Shown one piece after another: positions 7,498 through 11,509 of a DNA stretch of 11,509 nt. The position numbers and the translations under genes are program-made. The stretch is from Desulfobacteraceae bacterium (GTDB taxonomy: Bacteria > Desulfobacterota > Desulfobacteria > Desulfobacterales > ETH-SRB1): positions 1 to 11,509 of the forward strand of contig JABMRH010000032.1 of assembly GCA_013202725.1 (NCBI GenBank), given 5' to 3'. The first letter of the stretch is position 1; the number at the start of each line of letters is the position of its first letter. The notes beneath the pieces are model-generated. The model was not told where the DNA came from. It worked only from the letters and a program-made list of their open reading frames with translations, and searched no databases.

Positions 7498-7746
7498 TTA
7501 GATTTTGGATAAGGCCAATTTAACCTCAACCTTTTCAATCATGCCTAATTTTCCTGTTAAGGCCCCCAATTCATCGGTTGTGCCATCCACGATAAGGGCA
7601 ATAACATTTAACCCTCTGTCACGATATGGAATCCCCACGCGACCTACAATTATCTCTCCATATTGGTTCAGTATTTCGTTGACTTTTGGCGCAGCCTTTT
7701 TTCTGTCCTCAATAATTATGCCTATCACTGCAATCCGCTTGTCCAT
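7498..7746 (-). CDS. TM1266-type iron-only hydrogenase system regulator (ACT-like)
   Basis: An 82-residue protein of the TM1266 family, annotated as a putative regulator of [FeFe]-hydrogenase systems. It has a ferredoxin-like beta-alpha-beta pattern, beginning RIAVIGIIIEDRKKAAPKVN, then IIVGRVGIPYRDRGLNVIAL, and ending in a GALTGKLGMIEKVEVK segment. It resembles ACT/NikR-C regulatory folds but has no DNA-binding domain. The start is fixed by a strong AAGGAGGGG before the ATG at 7746. It heads the maturation operon, 27 bases before hydG, which is a common arrangement for the family. A ligand-sensing role, perhaps for an amino acid, is inferred from the fold only. Confidence 0.88.
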   Translation of the reverse strand: MDKRIAVIGIIIEDRKKAAPKVNEILNQYGEIIVGRVGIPYRDRGLNVIALIVDGTTDELGALTGKLGMIEKVEVKLALSKI

Positions 7747-7988
7747 CTTGTTCCCCTCCTTATAATTAAATTGATTAAATCAGAAAATACGGTTTTCGCG
7801 AAATTCCAACATGCTTTGCGAAAGAAGAATTGGACAGGCTGAATAAGGTAGGAGCTTCCAGAGGAAAGAGGCTGCCCGGTCAGGTAGAAACTTTTTTACG
7901 GGAATGAATAAGGTTTCTGGAAAACCCCACCCTATGGTTCAGACCGAATCCTTCCCGGCAGGTGTTGTTTGTTGCAATGGTATAATCT
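7747..7988. other. Gap between hydB and the maturation operon: possible operator pair and gene remnant
   Basis: This 242-base gap probably holds the promoter of the minus-strand maturation operon. A perfect 10-base palindrome TTTCGCGAAA lies at 7794-7803, and a related TTTGCGAAA at 7815-7823. Their centres are about two helical turns apart, as for a dimeric regulator, but no regulator is identified. On the plus strand 7779-7907 is a 42-codon frame without ATG ending in TGA (its last residues are GKRLPGQVETFLRE); it reads like the tail of a decayed gene and also covers the palindromes. I see no convincing -35/-10 pair. Confidence 0.35.
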
Positions 7989-8345
7989 TTAAATGGCCAG
8001 CTTGAAGCCCTTTGCCTTGAGGGCCTTCACGCCTGCACTGCGATCATAGTAGTGGGTATGCAGCAGCCGGTGAGACATATGCCCGCACGGACCCCCATGC
8101 AAAAACCCGTGCTTCTTGTCATAGAGCTTTGTTATCATCGGGTTATCCTGGGACTTTCTGTACTTGTAGACTTTTGCATCCGCATCATAAACAGATTTCT
8201 GCCTTACACCGAGAAAATCTTTTGCCGCGGCCCAGGCTTGCCTGGTCATGTTGAAGCCTATGTTAAAGCTCAAAACCGCATACCCGGCTGTAATACCGGC
8301 GGCCTTGATGAAGACGCGTCTCGTCATTTTCATTTTATCTTTCAT
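7989..8345 (-). CDS. hydB: Periplasmic [FeFe]-hydrogenase small subunit
   Basis: Small subunit of the two-subunit periplasmic iron hydrogenase, which wraps around the large subunit and carries the export signal for both. The 118 residues contain a twin-arginine signal (MTRRVFIKAAG, Arg9-Arg10), a hydrophobic stretch at about 15-33 and a likely cleavage site after the AWA at residues 37-39. The mature part matches Fe-hydrogenase small subunits: YDADAKVYKYRKSQDNP, a GHMSHRLLHTHYYD segment and a short tail after GVKAL. The start at 8345 has AGGAGG five bases upstream, ahead of the internal Met5 and Met7. It lies 13 bases after hydA, so it is the second gene of that transcription unit. Secure. 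Confidence 0.93.
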   Translation of the reverse strand: MKDKMKMTRRVFIKAAGITAGYAVLSFNIGFNMTRQAWAAAKDFLGVRQKSVYDADAKVYKYRKSQDNPMITKLYDKKHGFLHGGPCGHMSHRLLHTHYYDRSAGVKALKAKGFKLAI

Positions 8346-8358
8346 ATTTCCTCCTTTA

Positions 8359-9612
8359 TCAGGCTACTTTTCTCATTCTGTACTTTCTGTTTACCCTGGC
8401 GACAATGCTCCTGAACAGAGAAGCTGTGCGAACATCAGGATCAAGCGGCTGCCCGCCGCCGTTAACGCATCCGCCCCGGCATGCCATGATCTCGATGAAA
8501 TGATGTGGAGACTTGCCGGCCCTGACCTCATCGCAAAGTTTAGCCGCGTTGGAAAGCCCGCTGGCCACTGCGACCTTGACCGTGCCGAAGTTCGGCACTT
8601 TGATGCCGGCGGTGCCGATGCCTTCATGGGTGCGAACGACCTTGATGTCAGGGTTTTCGAGTTTTTTCCCAGACAGGACCTCGTATGCAAGGCGGAGGGC
8701 CGCCTCCATAACGCCACCACTGTTGCTAAAGATAGTGGCCGCACCGGTGGACATACCCAGGGCTGGATCTGGTTCCTGGTCAGGTAAACTTTTGAAGTTA
8801 ATTCCAGCCTCCTTGATCATGTAGCCCAGCTCCCTGGTAGTGATGGTTGCATCGATGTCCTGAAATCCGCTGTCGGCCATCTCAGGTCTCATCCCCTCAT
8901 ACTTCTTGGCAATACAGGGCATGATCGAGACAGTGTAGATTTTTTGAGCCGGGATATTCGTCTCGTGTGCGCCGTAAGTTTTGCTAAGTGGGCCCAGCAT
9001 AGCGATGGGCGATTTGCAGGTGGAGATATGTGGTAACAGGTCGGGGTAAAATGTTTCCGCAAACTTGATCCACGCCGGACAGCACGAGGTAAACTGGGGA
9101 AGAGGCTTGTCCTTGCTCGGTTTTTTCACTCGCTGTATAAGTTCGGTTCCTTCCTCCATGATAGTTACATCTGCTGTCCATTCATTATCCCAGATAAAAT
9201 CGAAACCAAGCTTTCTCAAGGCAGCATGCATCTTGCCGCCCACATAGGCACCCGTGGGATAGCCGAAACACTCGCCTAAACCATAGCGTACCGCTGGCGC
9301 AGGCATGGATACAACCACAGTGTCCGGGTTTTTCAATTTCTCAAATATTTCGTCAACAAAAGACACGCCTTCGTAAATGGCGTCGTAAGGACAGTTGATC
9401 AAACACTGGCCGCAATTCATGCAGGCCGCCGGGTTAACCACCTGGCGGATGCCTTCCTCGTTTATGGCCTGAATAGCTCCTGTCCCGCAATGCTTTTCGC
9501 ATTCCCCACATGCCTCGCATTTGGTGGGGTCGACCTGAACAAAATATATATTGTCCGGGTCAACTCCTCTGGAAGCGTTCATCTGGTACATCACATTTTC
9601 TATTTTTCTCAT
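8359..9612 (-). CDS. hydA: Periplasmic [FeFe]-hydrogenase large catalytic subunit
   Basis: Reversibly interconverts protons and H2 at the H-cluster. It probably acts in the periplasm as a HydAB dimer, exported with HydB because it has no signal of its own. The 417 residues match Desulfovibrio HydA. Two ferredoxin clusters are visible: Cys32, 35, 38, 42 and Cys64, 67, 70, 74; the first lacks the usual Pro after its last Cys (HCGTG). All H-cluster motifs are intact: TSCCPAW (Cys177 ligand, Cys178 proton relay), MPCIAKK (Cys233) and the EIMACRGGC motif (Cys378, Cys382). The frame opens at 9645, but the ATG at 9612 is chosen because AGGAG lies six bases before it and the length then fits. It is co-transcribed with hydB. 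A periplasmic enzyme of this type is usually linked to H2 uptake into cytochrome c3, which is not in view. Confidence 0.97.
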   Translation of the reverse strand: MRKIENVMYQMNASRGVDPDNIYFVQVDPTKCEACGECEKHCGTGAIQAINEEGIRQVVNPAACMNCGQCLINCPYDAIYEGVSFVDEIFEKLKNPDTVVVSMPAPAVRYGLGECFGYPTGAYVGGKMHAALRKLGFDFIWDNEWTADVTIMEEGTELIQRVKKPSKDKPLPQFTSCCPAWIKFAETFYPDLLPHISTCKSPIAMLGPLSKTYGAHETNIPAQKIYTVSIMPCIAKKYEGMRPEMADSGFQDIDATITTRELGYMIKEAGINFKSLPDQEPDPALGMSTGAATIFSNSGGVMEAALRLAYEVLSGKKLENPDIKVVRTHEGIGTAGIKVPNFGTVKVAVASGLSNAAKLCDEVRAGKSPHHFIEIMACRGGCVNGGGQPLDPDVRTASLFRSIVARVNRKYRMRKVA

Positions 9613-9794
9613 GATTTTCTCCTTTTCCTCTTTGATTCCGGCCAAATAGACTATTGGCTTTTTTTGAAAAGCGAATCAAATCTGCCTCTATCTATGTTAT
9701 CTAACTCCCGTCTCTTCGGCCAAACATTACTCCGATTAGTAAGTAAGCCAGGCTATCACCCACTTTCTCAAAAATACCACCAAGGTTTTCAACC

Positions 9795-9859
9795 AAAAAA
9801 AAGCCATGAAGCCTCTGCTGAGGAAAATAACCCCAGTTTAAGCCTTCATGGCTTTTTTT
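9795..9859. terminator. Bidirectional terminator-like hairpin (element C)
   Basis: AGCCATGAAG (9802-9811) pairs perfectly with CTTCATGGCT (9844-9853). Eight A precede it and seven T follow it, so it can terminate on either strand. On the minus strand an inner stem CTGGGG/CCTCAG (9836-9831 with 9823-9818) gives the same two-tier plan as the elements at 3292 and 10225. It lies about 180 bases upstream of hydA in the hydA direction, so it could insulate or attenuate that transcript, or end an RNA started near 10000. Confidence 0.8.
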
Positions 9860-9879
9860 ATTATAAGTAAGATTTAAGC

Positions 9880-10003
9880 CTTAAGGTCTTCTCTTTTTGA
9901 CCTTAAGTGCATATCTGAATTATCAGATATGATAAAGAAAAAATTTTATTTATTTGGATACTAAAATGAACTTCTAGTTCATTGTTTTAATAATGATTAA
10001 AAC
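9880..10003. promoter_or_regulatory. Row of four perfect inverted repeats upstream of hydAB
   Basis: Four different perfect inverted repeats occur within 124 bases. They are CTTAAGGTC/GACCTTAAG at 9880-9888 and 9899-9907 (10-base loop); CATATCTGA/TCAGATATG at 9910-9918 and 9923-9931 (4-base loop); AATGAACT/AGTTCATT at 9965-9972 and 9976-9983 (3-base loop); and GTTTTAAT/ATTAAAAC at 9984-9991 and 9996-10003 (4-base loop). The last two abut. They may be hairpins of a non-coding RNA read on the minus strand and ended at element C, or protein-binding operators upstream of the hydrogenase genes. No Rfam class is recognised. Confidence 0.5.
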
Positions 10004-10224
10004 ATAAAGCTTCTGCATGTCAAGCCTTTTTTTCTGCCTTTTTTCTGTCCCCAATATCCGAGTAAGATTGTAGATGAAGTGCAGGCGACCATTTTTGTGT
10101 TGACAATCTCACTTTGACTGTTTAACGATAAACATCATATGGATAAACGTGCAGTAAGAAGCTGCATTTTTACTATAAAAATCGGATTTCAACTTAGCTT
10201 AGCTTCGCACCGCGACTAAAATAA
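10004..10224. other. Non-coding stretch with weak promoter-like and hairpin signals
   Basis: Together with 9613-9794 this makes up the rest of a 733-base gap without a convincing gene. On the plus strand TTGACA at 10100-10105 and TTGACT at 10114-10119 are good -35 boxes, but only weak -10 boxes follow (TATGGA at 10138-10143, 18 bases after the second). They could serve the 66-residue gene. An inverted repeat TGTTTA/TAAACA (10119-10124 and 10129-10134) overlaps the spacer and may be an operator. A small hairpin TGCAG/CTGCA (10150-10154 and 10162-10166) is followed by five T. In 9613-9794 I see only the hydA ribosome site and AT-rich sequence that presumably includes the hydA promoter. Confidence 0.3.
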
Positions 10225-10281
10225 AGCCAGGAAGGTGAAAACAGGTTAGAATGCCTGTCAGCTTTCTGGCTTTTTGTTTTT
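10225..10281 (+). terminator. Two-tier terminator-like hairpin (element B)
   Basis: AGCCAGGAA (10225-10233) pairs with TTTCTGGCT (10263-10271) with one G-U wobble, followed by TTTTTG and another T run. An inner stem ACAGG/CCTGT (10241-10245 with 10254-10258) repeats the plan of element A, whose outer stem starts with the same nine bases. It lies 65 bases upstream of the 66-residue gene, on its strand and downstream of the promoter-like boxes, so it may be a leader attenuator rather than the end of an upstream transcript, of which none is visible. Confidence 0.7.
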
Positions 10282-10345
10282 GGAGATGAGTCTGGTTGAT
10301 CACAGTATTTTGTTGGTGGAATATTAGATAAAGGAGGCTTTCTTA

Positions 10346-10546
10346 ATGGATTTTATTGAAAAGACAAGAATCAGGCTGGAGAACTGGATCACACACAATG
10401 ATCATCATCATCAGGAATATGAGATGCTTGCCGAACAACTGGAGACAGCAGGAAAGAATAAGAGTTCGGAACACGTCAAAGAAATGATAAAGATGACAGT
10501 TAAAAGCAACGATTGTTTGCGCAACGCTTTAAAGACACTCAATTAA
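10346..10546 (+). CDS. Small helical protein of unknown function (66 residues)
   Basis: A 66-residue, probably all-helical cytoplasmic protein reading MDFIEKTRIRLENWITHND, then a His/Glu cluster (HHHQEYEMLAEQLETAG), and ending in a second amphipathic helix with SNDCLRNALKTLN. The WITHNDHHHQEY stretch resembles a short domain with conserved HN and HxxE(Y/F) positions that I have seen in small anaerobe proteins, possibly metal-related; I cannot name a function. The start is secure, with AAGGAGG ahead of the ATG at 10346. The upstream leader contains element B. Its last eight bases overlap the stop end of the convergent MetF-like gene. A real gene is likely, given the strong ribosome site and protein-like composition. 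Confidence 0.7.
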   Translation: MDFIEKTRIRLENWITHNDHHHQEYEMLAEQLETAGKNKSSEHVKEMIKMTVKSNDCLRNALKTLN

Positions 10547-11381
10547 TTCGGTGGGTATCATTCAACGGGTTTGTATCGATCCTCGATTTTTCATAAAATA
10601 GTTGATCCAGGAGGACTTCCGGTTTAAGGACCAATCCCTGATGCATGACTGAAGCCACAGTCATGCTCGGTATATATACATTTCCCAGTATCGGGATGCC
10701 CAGGCCGTTTTGTCGCATATACCGGAGCGCCTCATCAAACTTGCGCGCGTCAAATCCTACCTGGGTAATGACAAAATCGGCGCCAGCGGCAATCTTTTTG
10801 TGCAGCTTAAAATATTGGGTCATTAATTCTGCTTCGAGCTTCTTAAAAGGAGAAATAACACACCCCTTGAAAAAAGGGATGGGAGGGAGTTTGGTCCCAC
10901 CCCCGGGCGCATTCTTTTCCACCTCAAATCCCCTGGTCATCTCATCAACCATTGCTATAAGCTGCACCGTGTCCAGATCAAATACCGGTTTGGCAAACCC
11001 TTTAAAACCGTAACGAGGATAGTCCCCGCCCATGACAAGAAGATTGTGCATTTTCTCTCTGCCTTGCGCAAACAAACGGCTTTCCATCTGATTTCGATTT
11101 CTATCCTTACACGTCAAGTGCACAAGAGGCTCGATTCCGAGCTTTAAGATCTCTTTCCCCAATACCCCCGGGCTAAGGGCCGGATGCCCGCCTGCATTTT
11201 CCGTAATGCTCAAGGCTTGGATTTTTCCTCCAAAGGCGGCCTTTTCAGCAAAAGCAAGGAGATTGTCCTGTACCCTGCTTCTGGACCCTCTGCCAGGGAC
11301 CAGTTCGCACGTTATGGCAAACGCGTTTTTGTTTAGAAGTGATTCCTTGAATCTGTTTTTTTCGTTGGGATTAGAATTCAT
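10539..11381 (-). CDS. Methylenetetrahydrofolate reductase family protein, C-terminus abnormal
   Basis: A 280-residue member of the MetF family, which reduces 5,10-methylene-THF to methyl-THF in C1 metabolism and the Wood-Ljungdahl methyl branch. The barrel strands read in order: AITCELVPGRG, IQALSITENAGGHP, PLVHLTCKDRN, HNLLVMGGDYP, GCVISPF, ADFVITQVGFDARKF and IPILGNVYIP. After VMHQG the sequence no longer resembles the family. Relatives continue with a VPGC-like segment and a final helix-strand pair, but here about 30 unrelated residues lead to a stop inside the end of the convergent 66-residue gene. The last barrel strand is therefore probably missing, and the gene may be truncated or decaying. 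The ribosome site before 11381 is weak, and a REP-like repeat lies about 20 bases upstream. The partners MetV or HdrA are not in view. Confidence 0.75.
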   Translation of the reverse strand: MNSNPNEKNRFKESLLNKNAFAITCELVPGRGSRSRVQDNLLAFAEKAAFGGKIQALSITENAGGHPALSPGVLGKEILKLGIEPLVHLTCKDRNRNQMESRLFAQGREKMHNLLVMGGDYPRYGFKGFAKPVFDLDTVQLIAMVDEMTRGFEVEKNAPGGGTKLPPIPFFKGCVISPFKKLEAELMTQYFKLHKKIAAGADFVITQVGFDARKFDEALRYMRQNGLGIPILGNVYIPSMTVASVMHQGLVLKPEVLLDQLFYEKSRIDTNPLNDTHRIN

Positions 11382-11400
11382 ATAATTATCTTACACTTTA

Positions 11401-11470
11401 ATTGAACCGCAATAGCGAGCGCATTCCCCGTCCCGATGAATCGGGGCTGAGGGGTTAGCGAGCGAATCTA
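11401..11470. repeat. REP-like interspersed repeat, copy 2
   Basis: Bases 11401-11431 match 3406-3436 at 30 of 31 positions. After CCCCGT the two copies diverge. This one carries a perfect hairpin CCCGAT/ATCGGG (11432-11437 and 11440-11445) and ends near a second GTTAGCGAGCG, which echoes the AATAGCGAGCG at its left side. It sits just upstream of the MetF-like start. The window ends 39 bases later in GC-rich, palindrome-containing sequence (GGGAAATTCCC near 11494-11504) that may belong to the same repeat region. Confidence 0.6.
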
Positions 11471-11509
11471 AAAAGGATCCAATTCCTTACGGGGGGAAAT
11501 TCCCTGTCC

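Noticed and set aside
8248..8824. Long plus-strand frames opposite hydA and hydB
   Set aside because: They lie antisense to securely identified hydrogenase genes, show no family features and have no ribosome site; they are frame shadows.
9880..10003. CRISPR-like array
   Set aside because: The inverted repeats differ from each other in sequence and spacing; there is no repeated unit with unique spacers and no cas gene.
10004..10070. T-rich runs (CCTTTTTTTCTGCCTTTTTTCTG) as a terminator or repeat
   Set aside because: No stem precedes either T run on the plus strand and no repeat unit is evident; probably plain low-complexity sequence.
10225..10281. Cobalamin-riboswitch-like reading of the AGCCAGGAAGG block
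   Set aside because: The block is only superficially like a B12 box. The other conserved pieces of that riboswitch are absent, and the block is one arm of a terminator-like stem.

Overview
The window looks like a chromosomal segment of an anaerobic Desulfobacterota (deltaproteobacterial, sulfate-reducer or syntroph type) bacterium. The basis is a split periplasmic [FeFe]-hydrogenase of the Desulfovibrio HydA/HydB kind with a Tat signal on the small subunit, a folate-carbon reductase of the MetF family, and moderate-to-low GC with many AT-rich intergenic hairpins. This placement rests on protein style only.

Layout. At 1-1278 (+) lies hemL (glutamate-1-semialdehyde aminotransferase), cut at its 5' end by the window edge. 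It converges, with an 11-base overlap, on a minus-strand metallo-beta-lactamase-fold gene of the N-acyl-homoserine-lactonase family (1268-1981). Upstream on the minus strand are a CGGC-domain cysteine-rich protein (2249-2695) and a hydrogenase-maturation-protease-like protein (2747-3274). A terminator-like hairpin and a REP-like repeat separate these from hydF.

The core, 3471-9612, is all on the minus strand. In transcription order it reads hydA - hydB (periplasmic hydrogenase), a 241-base gap, then a TM1266-type small regulator - hydG - an unrecognised 95-residue protein - hydE - hydF. The last four genes overlap one another and form a tight operon. HydG makes the Fe(CO)(CN) synthon, HydE processes it, HydF is the scaffold that delivers the 2Fe subcluster, and HydA receives it. 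The mature HydAB is probably exported through the Tat signal carried by HydB.

Upstream of hydA is a 733-base non-coding stretch (9613-10345) rich in perfect inverted repeats and terminator-like structures. Then come a 66-residue helical protein on the plus strand (10346-10546) and a convergent MetF-like gene with an abnormal C-terminus (10539-11381). A second copy of the REP-like repeat follows at 11401.

The main points of interest are: a HydG whose C-terminal cluster motif reads CxxG instead of CxxC; a maturation-protease homologue that appears to lack two of its three metal ligands although it sits beside an [FeFe] (not [NiFe]) locus; an uncharacterised small gene embedded between hydG and hydE; a row of four perfect inverted repeats upstream of hydAB; and a shared two-tier terminator-like fold found three times.
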